This document shows positions 35,688 through 46,348 of a stretch of 64,000 nucleotides of DNA, in pieces. Source of the stretch: Fasciola hepatica (Eukaryota > Platyhelminthes > Trematoda > Plagiorchiida > Fasciolidae); NCBI GenBank assembly GCA_948099385.1, contig CANUEZ040000105.1, positions 3,839,001 to 3,903,000 of the forward strand, read 5' to 3'. The stretch's first letter is position 1; every line of letters starts with the position of its first letter. The position numbers and the translations under genes are program-made. The notes beneath the pieces were generated by a model. The model saw only the letters and a list, made by a program, of their open reading frames with translations, was not told the DNA's origin and made no database searches.

Positions 35688-37726
35688 TGGAGTCGAGTCA
35701 TGGAGCTGCCCAGTATTGAACAGCTGAACCTGCATGATAGTGCATCTGAAATTGAAGACTGGATTGAACGTTTCGAATTATGGTGTAGCAGACGAAAGGA
35801 TGTGAAGAAGGAGAACCAGACTGCATACTTCTTGACATCTGGCGGCCGTTCATTCTACTCGTTGACGAAAAACCTTGCATATCCTCGAACCCCTTCCTGC
35901 AGTTTCGTTCGACGAGTTGAAGGCTCTACTGATAGGCCATGTGGTTCCGGTCAGTTTCAGGGCTACCGAACGTACCAAATTTCATTCGTTGGTTCGTGAT
36001 CCCAACATGAAGTTCCGTGAATTCATTCTGACACTTCAGACACAGGCCGCTAAGTGTAATTTTGGTGAGCATTTGGAGACCCAGTTACGTGACCTCATCA
36101 TTGCCAGCATAAATCATCCGGAGTTTCAAAAGAAACTATTACTGAAGCCCGACTTTATGTTTCGCGAAGCCCAGTGAACCTGCGAACAATTCGATGATGT
36201 AGCCGATGCGACGACTGCACATTCCGTAGTGTAATATCAACACGTTCATGCCCGTTAACCGGTCCCCACAAATCAGACGCCTCAACCGAAGCCTGTTAAC
36301 AAAATGATTTCTGAACACAAACCAGTACAACAAACTTGGTGCTTCTCGTGCGGCAAATTTCACCTACGTTCCACCTGTCACTTTCGTAATGCGGTATGCC
36401 ATTCTTGTGGAAAGTTTGATCACATTCGCAAGGTATGTCGTCAATCCAAGTGCAATGTGACGGGTGCAACCCATGAAGATCCGAAAGCAGATGATAGTCT
36501 GATATACAGGAAGAGTAAATCAAGCCAATACCTGTTCAGATCAGTCCAATTCCAATGTGGCTTGAGACATGAGTTCATTGCGGATACCGGGAGCTGTGAG
36601 TCCATCATTTCGAAATCAGTGTTCGACTTGGTTCAGCCCAATGTACTTGTACACCCCACTATTGTGCGCATTCATGGTGTTACTGGACCTCGAATTTCAC
36701 TGCTGGGTGAGACTACACTAATGGGTCGGTTGGAGGGCCACTATATGGCGGTACGATTCCTGATTTACGTAGACAGTCCATCGATTCTGGGCTTGAAGGC
36801 CCTGCGTGCTTTAAAAGAATCGGTAACCCTCAAAACGACATCCGAAAATCCGGTGAATCAGCTTGTTCTTCAGCAATTGATCAGACAATGCTCGAACAAT
36901 AAATGTGGCATGGCGGTCGATCCAGAGAAGTTGGAATTGGATGGTGATCCGGTATTCCTGAAACGTCGAGTGTTGCTGTACAGTCAGAGAGAGGGCATTC
37001 TGAAGGTGCTTACCAGAATGGAGCAAGATGGTGTCATTGAGCGTGTGACTTCATCTGCTTAGATGACCGTGATTCTGATGGCAATGAAGAGCGACGGACA
37101 GACACCGCGGATTTGTGGTGATTACCGATTGACCTCGAATTCTTGTTTACGGAAATGCGCGGCAACTACGGTGGAACCTGAGGACTTCATAGAATGCATG
37201 CTCGGTAGCAAGTTTTTCTCAAAAACGATCTGGCTGATGTGTACTTGCAAATTTCTTTGCACATGGCGTCCGAACCACTAACGACTAATAACATTCCATG
37301 GGGCATGTTCCCATACAACTTCTTGCCGTTTGGTCTGCACGTGTCATCCGGGCTATTCAAGGCTGCAATAGAAGAGGTGATCCATGATATGGAGAAGATG
37401 ATGATATATCAAGATGATGTGCTCATTTTCGGATTCACGAGGGATGAACATGACCACAGATTACAAAGGTTGCTGGAGAGGTTCGTGGATAGAAATGTGT
37501 CGATCGAATCCCCCAAGTGCCACCGGCGATGTTACCAGTATCACGGTTGGGACGACTGAGAATCACGGGGGGGGGGGGGGTGGGGACCGTGTTAATGACT
37601 ATGATACATCTATTCCGCCCTCTGAGACAACTGCTGCAGTGGCCGAGCCACAGCCACCAGTTGCAGTCCTGAAGATCAGTACGACAGGCGAGTCAAATTT
37701 AAGAGGAACTCTTGAGGGTGGAAGGT
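35688..37726 (+). pseudogene. GypA copy 2 internal region, RNase H and integrase deleted
   Basis: Gag 35698-36175 (frameshift near 35878, stop at 36177) is followed by two zinc knuckles ([27 protein letters not shown]; 36340-36460), protease with FIADTGSCESIIS (36570-36612), and RT from 36900. A TAG replaces the Trp codon after TSSA (37060-37062). RT palm is present: GMFPYNFLPFGLHVSSGLFK and MIYQDDVLIFGF (YQDD) near 37300-37430. At SPKCH (about 37520) the text jumps straight to the 3' tail (CQVTSITVGTTE equivalent). The RT thumb end, RNase H and integrase are absent. A run of 14 G follows (37567-37580). Total element length including LTRs is about 2.65 kb. It cannot encode an active pol. Confidence 0.9.
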
Positions 37727-38028
37727 TGTGGCGATTCAGCATCTATCACACGTGATACGGCCAGGCACAGCTTTGTAACCACGTACACGAATGAGCCTCA
37801 ACCAATCGGGATCAGTGCGGAACAGTTCGACAGAAGCTCCCTGTGATTGGTCATCTTTGAGTCTGCCAGTTATATTTTCTTAAATGGACAGTTTAATGCA
37901 CACCTACTCTGTAATACAACTAACGTGAAATTCGGCAACCTTGATTTCCTTGGTACTTCCGTACGCATAGTTCTAGTTGGAGGCAATTTCCATACGGACT
38001 ATCGAATCAGTTCATTGGAATTATTACA
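37727..38028 (+). mobile_element. 3' LTR of GypA copy 2
   Basis: 302 bp from TGTGGCGATTCAGC to ATTATTACA, preceded by a purine tract (GAGGGTGGAAGGT). By eye it is clearly diverged from its own 5' LTR, so the insertion is not recent or the LTRs were exchanged. No matching target duplication (AGGGA versus ACGGC). Confidence 0.88.
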
Positions 38029-38030
38029 AC

Positions 38031-38203
38031 GGCTCACCACCAAATCATTCACATGAGGAGAAAGGAAAACCAACGAACTGGTTCACACAAATATACAGCT
38101 GTACAGGTGAGGCGACAACTTGACCATGCGCATGGAATGTTACATGTTCTGGCAACTGAGAAGATATCAGTGTCCTGGTCTTTAATAGTCGCCGTGATGA
38201 TGA
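38031..38203 (+). repeat. Fragment shared with the palindrome arms
   Basis: Closely resembles 53882-54059 (same strand) and therefore 52568-52745 (inverse), including CACATGAG-AGAAA, TACAGCTGT and GAGAAGATATCAGTGTCCTG. It is an otherwise unnamed interspersed repeat trapped between two GypA LTRs. Confidence 0.8.
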
Positions 38204-38205
38204 GG

Positions 38206-38418
38206 CCACGGACAAGTCCGACAAAAGTTCTGTGTGACTGGTCATCTTTTAGTCTGGCAATTCTATCCTCTAATATAGCATATTTATAGAAACCAGTTCT
38301 GCCATGCGACTAACGTGCTACTTGGCGGCCTTGTTCTTCTTGGCATTTCCGTTCGCGTAGTTCTGGGTGGGGGCACTTTCAATGCTGACTGTCAGTTCAG
38401 TTCAGTGCGACTAATACA
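38206..38418 (+). mobile_element. Partial GypA LTR (3' two-thirds)
   Basis: Aligns with the GypA LTR from the GACAAGTCCGACAAAAG region to its end (...CTAATACA). The first about 90 bp are missing. Confidence 0.8.
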
Positions 38419-38439
38419 GAATTATTTCTTGCTCATGGA

Positions 38440-39700
38440 CAGTTCAATACGTACAGTTGTCTTTTTCCGGTAACTGAGCTGGATGTTCCCATCATTGGTC
38501 TGAACTGCATGTATCGTATGCATGTCTCACTGAATTTTTATCTGACTCTGAATGATCTGGGTTTCGGCGTCTGATTATTGTTTGTTTAACATTTTTTGGT
38601 GTCTTCATGATGTACCCTGTGCCTCTTGAGGTGACTGGTTCCCCAAGCTGCATGAAAAGTTGTGTTATTCTGCTCCAAATTCCCTAGCACATGGAAAGTA
38701 TTTTAGATGATTTTGTCTATAAAGAAGTATTGACACCGGTAGGTTCCCCAGCCTTGGTCACACCGATAATAAATCCGTTAAAATGAGATTGAAAATTCGC
38801 GTTATCATAATGATGAGGTTGCTGAATTAGTCTGGCTGATACACACTCGAACCTGAAGATGTTCACCATTACTTCAGCGGACCAAAGTATTTTTCGAAAC
38901 TGGACAAGGGAGACGCATTGTTACCAATCCCACTTGAAGAGCGGTCCCGCAAACTGACCACCACTCAAGCACTGTTTGGCTTACGTTAGCACATTTTCCT
39001 ACCTTTCGGTCTTAGCTTTTATCTGCGACTTGTGAAGTTACGATCAGTTCTCTCCTTTCTGACCTAAAAGGTGTCTGAACGTACCAATAAGACTTTACTA
39101 TCTATGCTGTCACTAAACATTTGCGTGAAGACCTTTTGCGTTCATTGCTAGAAAAATTGCTTAGACACAGTATAGCTATCAACCCTGTCAAGTTTGTTTT
39201 CTCTACTTGTGAATTCACTTGTTTGGGTTTTTTGGTTGATGCTCACGGTTTTTGTGCTAACTGAAACCGTTTTTCTCCGTTATTCAATACGGCCCCTCCA
39301 GAATCATTTGTTGAGTTACATTCTCTACTGGGTTTTCTTCAGAAGTAATCTATGTTTATTCCTGGTTTTACCCCCGTAACAGCTACGTTATTCGATCTTC
39401 TCTTCTTACAGACGTTTCAGTATTCTTCAGTGCATTAACGATGGTTAGGCGGTATATTAACGTTTTTGTCAACTAATGCTGTACCTTTCACAGTTTACCC
39501 TCATCTATCTTTGACAACCATTACAGACGAGGTCCGAACCAATATCAGGGCCGTGCAAGAATAAGAGGATCATCCATTTTTGTGATTATGCTACAGAGTC
39601 AGCGCCACCAAACGCGGATATTCACTAACACAACATGAGGCATTGACTATTTATTGGATAGTTCCTTCGTCTGCATAAATATTAGTTTGACACTCATTTC
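38440..39700 (+). pseudogene. Second gypsy element: protease and RT remnant
   Basis: Blocks in order: protease end LDVPIIGLNCMYRMHVS (about 38478); RT entry VLTPVGSPALVTPIINP (about 38732); PEDVHHYFSGPKYFSKLDKG with the IPLEERSRKLTT block (38850-38960, 'FSKlDLxxAYhQIpl'); RT connection VKFVFSTCEFTCLGFLV (39188-39240) and SLLGFLQK-IPGFTPVTATLFDLL (39325-39400). The palm YxDD region is poorly preserved. Many frame changes; dead. It differs from GypA and is closer to the remnant at 8250. Confidence 0.75.
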
Positions 39701-39796
39701 ACCTTTGATCTTCTTATTTTTCGATTTTTTTCATTTACTTCTTTTAATTAAGTAATAAGTACGCAATATTCACAGAATATATTGTCGTTACGAGGG

Positions 39797-39928
39797 GCCT
39801 GAATCTTACGTAATGGGAAATCCACTTGCACTTTACACATCGAAAAGCCGGACCCCGTGAGCCGGAATCGAACCGGCGACCCTCCGCACACCGGGCAGAT
39901 GCTCTACTAGCTGAGCTATCGCAGTCAG
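39797..39928 (-). mobile_element. tRNA-derived SINE, minus orientation (head-to-head pair)
   Basis: The complement contains A box TAGCTCAGCTAGTAGAGC (39901-39918) and B box GGTTCGATTCC (39864-39874), a tRNA-Thr-like anticodon loop, and a non-tRNA tail (TTTTCGATGTGTAAAGTGCA, GTGGATTTCCC). The tail matches that of the partner at 39962. Confidence 0.75.
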
Positions 39929-39961
39929 GATTACTCACTTGCGTTATTCACACCCGACTGC

Positions 39962-40090
39962 CCGGACCGTGATAGCCCAGCTGATAGGACATCTGCCCGA
40001 TGTGCGAGGAGTCGGTTGTTCGATCCCGGCTCACGGCTTCCGACTTTTCAATGTGAAAAATGCAAGTGGATTTTCCGTTACGTGATTATA
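39962..40090 (+). mobile_element. tRNA-derived SINE, plus orientation (head-to-head pair)
   Basis: The same family as the neighbour, with heads facing each other across about 33 bp: A box TAGCCCAGCTGATAGGAC, B box GTTCGATCC (40018-40026, partly decayed) and tail CAATGTGAAAAATGCAAGTG. Confidence 0.72.
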
Positions 40091-40105
40091 CAGTATTTTA
40101 CAAAG

Positions 40106-40228
40106 GAGGCCGAGGCCAAATAGAGGCTGCCAATCTGGGGGAGGGTGACCGGCTGCTGGAGCAGGACAAGAACCCGGGAATGAAGGGTTGAAAGAGCACC
40201 ACGATGACCTTTGACAACCGCCGCCGAT
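40106..40228 (-). mobile_element. SINE-like element type C, degraded
   Basis: Shares its start (CAAATAGAGGCTGCCAATCT) and end (CCGCCG-ATCA) with the element at 22234. The B box is lost (CAAGAACCCGGG). Confidence 0.5.
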
Positions 40229-41099
40229 CACGAAACACTGGAGTTCACCTATAAACCAGATTGGTCCTTAACTAAATCGTTGTCAGTCGCTTCATAGGCT
40301 TGTTCTATGACATTCAGCATCGCAAAGCACAATCCGTTCCACATTCCGACTAATTGCCGCAACACGCTATTTCTGAGGAAACCTCCACTGCCGAATGCTT
40401 GCTCATGCAACCTGTACCAGTAGGTCGGCCAGATTCAGGATGTGAGACGGAGAAGTACTACTGTGTCGTTATATCTTTCATTGTGTGATGATTTTACAGG
40501 AACTGTGCTTGCGCTACTGTAACGTCAATCAGCCTTTACGTACGTAATGAATGCAAAAATCTTCAAAACGCCGATTCAGAACGTGATGCTTTACTCAACC
40601 AGTAAGATTACATGGGCTGAGACCCAAAAAACAGTGGCTTAAATGCAACGTATGAAATAAAACTATGGAATAGGAAGTGAATTAACATGAAATTCACCCC
40701 ACCAGGGAAAAGCAGTCAGTTTCGGTAAGTAAGGGGTTTACCGTTAGTAGGAGAGGAAAATGACTGACTCAGGCTTCTCTGTTGCGCAAATTAAAAGGAT
40801 GAGTTATCTGTTCACGAGTGAGTATGTCTGAAGTTGTGTCGGGCGTAGTAGCGTCACATGTGGGTGGGGTTATGGGTACATCTCTGGAATGTAGGCTTGT
40901 TTGTTGTGTGCTGAGGGAACTTCTGACATCTAGTCAGTTCCGATTCTGGCACTAGTCAGTCACCTGTCGGAGCCAATCGCCGTACAAAAACGTTTTCTTC
41001 CTTGCCATTAGGCAGTTAATTGCGGACTTACTGCGGATTACAAGTAACGAGCTGGGTTTCTTCGACCGTCGTCACGTACATTCTTGTCAATCCCAACTT
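40229..41099. other. Unassigned interior of the second gypsy element
   Basis: By position this should be RNase H and the integrase zinc domain. I cannot recognise them. Confidence 0.3.
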
Positions 41100-42480
41100 C
41101 TATCTACTGATATACTTTTTTCTCAAGTTTACTTAGACACTTGGTCCTTCACCACTTGATGATGGGTTCCGATATCTCTTCATTTGTGTTGACCATTTTA
41201 TCCGCTTGCCAAAGACCATCCCAGTTGTTGACACACCTAGTGAAACTGTTTCCAAGACAATTCTTTGTCACTGGATGTCTACATTTTGCATTCCCAACTC
41301 AATCGCCACTGATAGATGAGCTCACTTCCAATCCAACCTTTTCCGTGATCTCATCTCTCCTAGGATATAAAAATATTCACATGGCTCTCAGCTGTCCATC
41401 AGCAAATGGACTTGTCGAGAGATTTCATCGTTAGCCTGTAGCGACCTGGAGATGACTGACTTTGAATGTGTAAATTCGTGACTAAAAATCACTATAGACA
41501 AACATTACTAATTAGTACTTAGCTCAAAGTAGTTTGTATGTTGTTCGATACCACAGGACTGCTCGTTGTTTGTCTGCTTGCTGTAAAGACAATTGGTTTC
41601 CGCCCATTGAAAAACACACGTTTGACTGCTCTCTCTTGCGGACGGTTGAACCTTTAGCTCGTGTCCGATTTCGCTCTAAAACGTAAACGTGATTGACATT
41701 GTTCCAATACAAACCGTTCTTCATCTGTCCCATTGACTTTCACCGTTACTTTGGCAACCGTCAGGACTTTTGGCTTGTTTCCGGTTCCCTAGACCATTCT
41801 GGAGATCTAGTTAGTACTTGATATCCGAATTACTAAAGATCTATAGATTAAGCTGCCTGTCGAAGAAAAGTTATCAGTATCCGGAGTACTAAAAGCCGAA
41901 ATCCTCTGTCACACTCACTTTCGATACCAACAAATGAACAGACGTCTTTCTTTTACCCATGCTACACATTTGCTCCACCATAAAGGGATATTTTGAATTT
42001 TGTCCTGCTCACTTAGTATCGAATTTTTTCGTCATTTACAATCATGACTTCACCTGTAATTACACTCGTCCAAACCACAACCCTGCTGATTTAAGCGTAT
42101 GTTCTCACGTTTTTTTCATTGTGACTCAGTTGAACGCTCAACTCAACCTCTTTATTCAGGACCCCATGGCATCATTTCTTCTGATGACAAATTCTTTGTT
42201 ATTGATAAAGCTTGTATACGCGATTCCGCTAGCGTTGACCACTCAAATGTTTCTTATCTTGACACAGACTACGTTCATCCCGTATCCTCTCAAAACCACC
42301 GTTCTTGTAACAAACTCTGCTGAGACCAGTAACTCTCAAAGTCCTGGTTTCTCACCCCAAACTACCACAACATCTCGTGGGAAGATCACCAAACCCATTA
42401 GAATCGCCATCCCATGATTCCTTTATTTCTTCTTTACATTTTCTCGAGCATCTACATCCGGTAGACTAAGGCTCTGAGAG
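41100..42480 (+). pseudogene. Second gypsy element: integrase remnant
   Basis: Pieces in three frames give FSQVYLDTWS, DGFRYLF-type text, DHFIRLPKTIPVVDTP, SIATDR and ALSCPSANGLVERFHR (41388-41434), i.e. the D, D and E neighbourhoods of a gypsy integrase. The C-terminal part includes CSHVFF, SGPHGIISSDDKFFVIDKAC and VDHSNVSYLDTDYVHP (42095-42270), the block 'cthVFvR.D..r..L.p.YdGPf.vi.r.dKfF.Id' and 'vSvDRLKpAyl' that ends such polyproteins. Dead by frameshifts. Confidence 0.8.
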
Positions 42481-42886
42481 GGGAGTACTGTAGTAGTACT
42501 CTAGACAATCGATACGACCATAACCACATCAGACTATGTGCAACGTTCATTTGTAGAAATCCTCCCCAATCATTGTCACACACTTGAACTGTTCAGACTA
42601 TGCGATTTATTCTTGTTGATCCTCGAACAAATACGGCACACACCAACCACTACTTCTGAACACTTGTTTATATCTCGCTCATTTATGCTGTGGCATCTTT
42701 TTTGCCTGACCTTTCCCTACGGTGACGGTCGAATCTGGCAGTGACTTTTACTGAACTCTGGTTCTCGTTGGTAATCGTTATGGTCATACAGCTGAGGTTT
42801 GTATGTAATTTGCATGAGTGTGATTTGTTAATTCAGTACCACAGAATCTGGGGATCAATCTTGTTCTGGGTTTAGGTTTCGTCATT
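42481..42886. other. Junction between gypsy element and BEL element; probable LTR DNA
   Basis: GAGAGGGGAGTAC directly precedes TGTAGTAGTACTCTAGACAA, which looks like a polypurine tract followed by the start of a gypsy LTR (TG, from about 42490). No second LTR copy is in the window, so the end is undefined. Confidence 0.4.
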
Positions 42887-43696
42887 TTGGCTAGCATTAC
42901 TCACAATCGAAAAAATGTTACAGAACTCAACTTGGAATCCTCTCTAGAAAATCAATCCGAAATATTAAGAAGAGGGCAAAAGCAAACCGAATCTGGACAG
43001 GAAGTACCTCGGCAAGTCCCCGGGGTATTTTTGAATTTTACTGGTTCTTTAGATATTGCTAGGTCCACCAATACTGTCAGTGCAACTTCATGTATTTCAT
43101 CCATTGACAAAGGATTTAAACGTGATGATACCTATGGACTGACAACAGCAGAGTTGGAACATCAGCTTAGGCAAGATAAGGTAGAAGCTGAGTCAGTCAG
43201 GAATGAGCAAACTCAAAGAGGACAACCAAAGTTGACTCTGGGTACCACAGAGCTTGAGACCATTGGGCCTAGCAACGTTACGGGACGGTCGAAGCAGAGT
43301 CGTGCTTGTGGAAAGCAAACATTTCACCTACCCAAAGTTAAACTGTCTCCGTCCGATGGGAACCCAGACCAGCATTGCAAATCCATTGAACGATACGAGA
43401 ACATTGTGAGAAGGAGAGTATCTGATCCAGGGCAGAGGTTCATGTTTCTGCTGCACCACTGTCGTGGAGGAGCCAGAGAAGCGATCGATTGATGCTGGAT
43501 ACTGGATCCCGAAGAAGGCTACAACCAACCACGTGCAATCCTGAAGGACCTACTTGGACGGCCATTTGAGGTCACTTGAAATTCGATCGATGGAGTACTA
43601 CCATACGCAAAGTGTTTCGAAGTCGAACCTAGTTCCTTAGTCGATACTGTAAGAAAGAATTAAAACTGCAGCATCGCTCTGAACCACCTGGGTCAT
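42887..43696 (+). pseudogene. BEL/Pao element gag (first part)
   Basis: An open frame 42887-43492 ends with HLPKVKLSPSDGNPDQHCKS, ERYENIVRRRVSDPGQRFMF and LLHHCRGGAREAID, the Pao gag core ('LPkl.LpkFdGnp..y..Fi.sfe..v...v.d..qrl.yLl.yc.G.A..ai'). A stop (TGA, 43490-43492) replaces a residue; the following frame continues CWILDPEEGYNQPRAILKDL and LNHLGH until GypA copy 3 interrupts at 43697. Confidence 0.85.
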
Positions 43697-43996
43697 TGTA
43701 ATCGTCGTATAGAACTGAATCGATAGTCCGTATTGAAATTGCCCCACCCAGAACTAGGCAAACGGAATTATCAAGAAAAGCAAGACCGCCAAATAGTACG
43801 TTAGTTGCATTGCAGAACTGGTTTGTATAAATATGTTAGATAAGAGAATATATTTGGTAGACTCGAAGATGGCCAATCTTAGGGAGCTTCTGTCGAACTG
43901 TTCCGCACTGATCCCGATTGGTTGAGGCTCATCCGTGTACGTGGTTACAAAGCTGTGCCTGGCCGTATCACGTGTGATAGATGCTGAATCGCCACA
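43697..43996 (-). mobile_element. 3' LTR of GypA copy 3
   Basis: 300 bp in minus orientation (TGTAATCGTCG... to ...GAATCGCCACA), next to a purine tract on the element strand (GAGGGTGGAAGGT). Confidence 0.9.
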
Positions 43997-46046
43997 ACCT
44001 TCCACCCTCAAGAGTTCCTCTTAAATTTGACTCGCCTGTCGTACTGATCTTCAGGACTGCAACTGGTGGCTGTGGCTCGGCCACTGCAGCAGTTGTCTCA
44101 GAGGGCGGAATAGATGTATCATAGTCATTAACACGGTCCCCACCCCCCCCCCCCCGTGATTCTCAGTCGTCCCAACCGTGATATTGGTAACATCGCCTGT
44201 GGCACTTGGGGGATTTGATCGACAAATTTCTATCCACGAACCTCTTCAGCATCTTTTGTAATCTGTGGTCATGTTCATCCCTCGTGAATCCGAAAATGAG
44301 CACATCATCTTGATATATCATCATCTTCTCCATATCATGGATCACCTCTTCTATTGCAGCCTTGAATAGCCCGGATGACACGTGCAGACCAAACGGCAAG
44401 AAGTTGTATGGGAACATGCCCCATGGAATGTTATTAGTCGTTAGTGGTTCGGACACCATGTGCAAAGAAATTTGTAAAGTACGCATCAGCCACAGCGTTT
44501 TTGAGGAAAACTTGATACCGAGCGTGCATTCCATGAAGTCCTCAGGTTCCACCGTAGTTGCCGCGCATTTCCGTAAACAAGGATTCGAGGTCAATCGGTA
44601 ATCACCACAAATCCGCGGTGTCTGTCCGTCGCTCTTCATTGCCATCAGAATCACGGTCATCTAAGCAGATGAAGTCACACGCTCAATGACACCATCTTGC
44701 TCCATTCTGGTAAGCACCTTCAGAATGCCCTCTCTCTGACTGTACAGCAACACTCGACGTTTCAGGAATACCGGATCACCATCCAATTCCAACTTCTCTG
44801 GATCGACCGCCATGCCACATTTATTGTTCGAGCATTGTGCGATCAATTGCTGAAGAACAAACTGATTCACCGGATTTTTGGATGTCGTTTTGAGGGTTAC
44901 CGATTCTTTTAAAGCACGCAGGGCCTTCAAGCCCAGAATCGATGGACTGTCTACGTAAATCAGGAATCGTATCGCCGTATAGTCGCCCTCCAACCGACCC
45001 ATTAGTGCAGTCTCACCCAGCAGTGAAATTCGGTGTCCAGTAACACCGTGAATGCGCACAATGGTGGGGTGTATAAGTACATTGGGCTGAACCAAGTCGA
45101 ACACTGATTTCGGAATGATGGACTCACAGCTCCCGGTATCCACAATGAACTCATGTTTCAAGCCACATTGGAATTGGACTGATCTGAACAGTTATTGATT
45201 TGATTCACTCGAAATCTTCAGCCTGTATATCAGACTTTCATCTGCTTTCGGATCTTCATGGGTTGCACTCGTCACATTGCACTTGGATTAACGACATACC
45301 TTGCGAATGTGACCAAACTTTCCACAAGAATGGCATACCGCATTATGAAAGTGACAATTGGAACGTAGGTGAAATTTGCCGCACGAGAAGCACCAATTTT
45401 GTTGTACTGGTTTGTGTTCAGAAATCATTTTGTTAACAGGCTTCGGTTGAGGCGTCTGGTTTGTAGGGCCTCGTTAACGGGGATGAACGTGTTGATAGTA
45501 CACTACGGAATGTACAGCCGTCACATAGGCTACGTCATCGAATTGTTGGCAGGTTGACTGGGCTTCGCGAAACATAAAGTTGGGCTTCAGTAATAGTTTC
45601 TTTTGAAACTCCGGATGATTTATGCTGGCAATGATGAGGTCACGTAACTGGGTCTCCAACTGATCACCAAAATTACACTTAGCGGCCTGTGTCTGGAGTG
45701 TGAGGATGAATTCACGGAACTTCATGTTGGGATCACGAACCAACGAATGAAATTTGGTACGTTCGGTAGCCCGGAAACTGACCGGAACCACATGGCCTAT
45801 CAGCAGAGACTTCAACTCGTCGAACGGAACTGCAACAAGGGGTTCTCGGATATGCAAGGTTTTTCGTCAACGAGTAGAATGAACGGCAGCCAGATGTCAA
45901 GACGAGTGCAGTCTGGTTCTCCTTCTTCACATCCTTTCGTCTGCTACACCATTATTCGAAACGTTCAATCCAGTCTTCAATTTCAGATGTACTATCGTGC
46001 AGGTTCAGCTGTTCAATACTGGGCAGCTCCATGACGCGACTCCAAT
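43997..46046 (-). pseudogene. GypA copy 3 internal region, same deletion as copy 2
   Basis: Minus-strand gag 45930-45474, zinc-knuckle region near 45290-45410, protease FIVDTGSCESIIP (about 45110-45155), RT (44912-44163) with MIYQDDVLIFGF. It shares with copy 2 the TAG replacing Trp at TSSA (44661-44663), the jump at SPKCH into the tail (about 44205), and a C-run (13 C on the plus strand, 44143-44155). No RNase H or integrase. Total length with LTRs 2.65 kb, equal to copy 2. Confidence 0.92.
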
Positions 46047-46348
46047 TGTAATGATCGTAATGAACTGAATCGATAGTCCGTATTGAAATTTTCCCCACTC
46101 AGAACTACGCGAACGGAAGTACCAAGAAGATCAAGGCCGCGAAATAGCACTTTAGTTGTATTTGCAGAACTGGTTTGTGTAAATATGTTAGATTAGAGAA
46201 TATAATTGGTAGACTCGAGGATGACAAATCAGAGGGAGCTTCTGTCGGACTGTTCCGCGACGATCCTGATTGTTTGATGGTTTTCCGTGTACGTGGTTAC
46301 GAAGCTGTACCTGTCCGTATCACGTGTGACAGCTTCTGAATCACCACT
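46047..46348 (-). mobile_element. 5' LTR of GypA copy 3
   Basis: About 302 bp, TGTAATGATCG... to ...GAATCACCACT. The element-side boundary is followed by the primer-binding site (complement of 46030-46046). The outer few bases are damaged, with a small deletion at the target duplication. Confidence 0.88.

Noticed and set aside
35384..38028. 5-bp target duplication around GypA copy 2
   Set aside because: Flanks AGGGA and ACGGC do not match; recombination or decay may have removed it.
39855..39927. Possible functional tRNA-Thr gene
   Set aside because: Same tail sequence as its inverted neighbour and position 33 is C instead of T; SINE head is the better reading.
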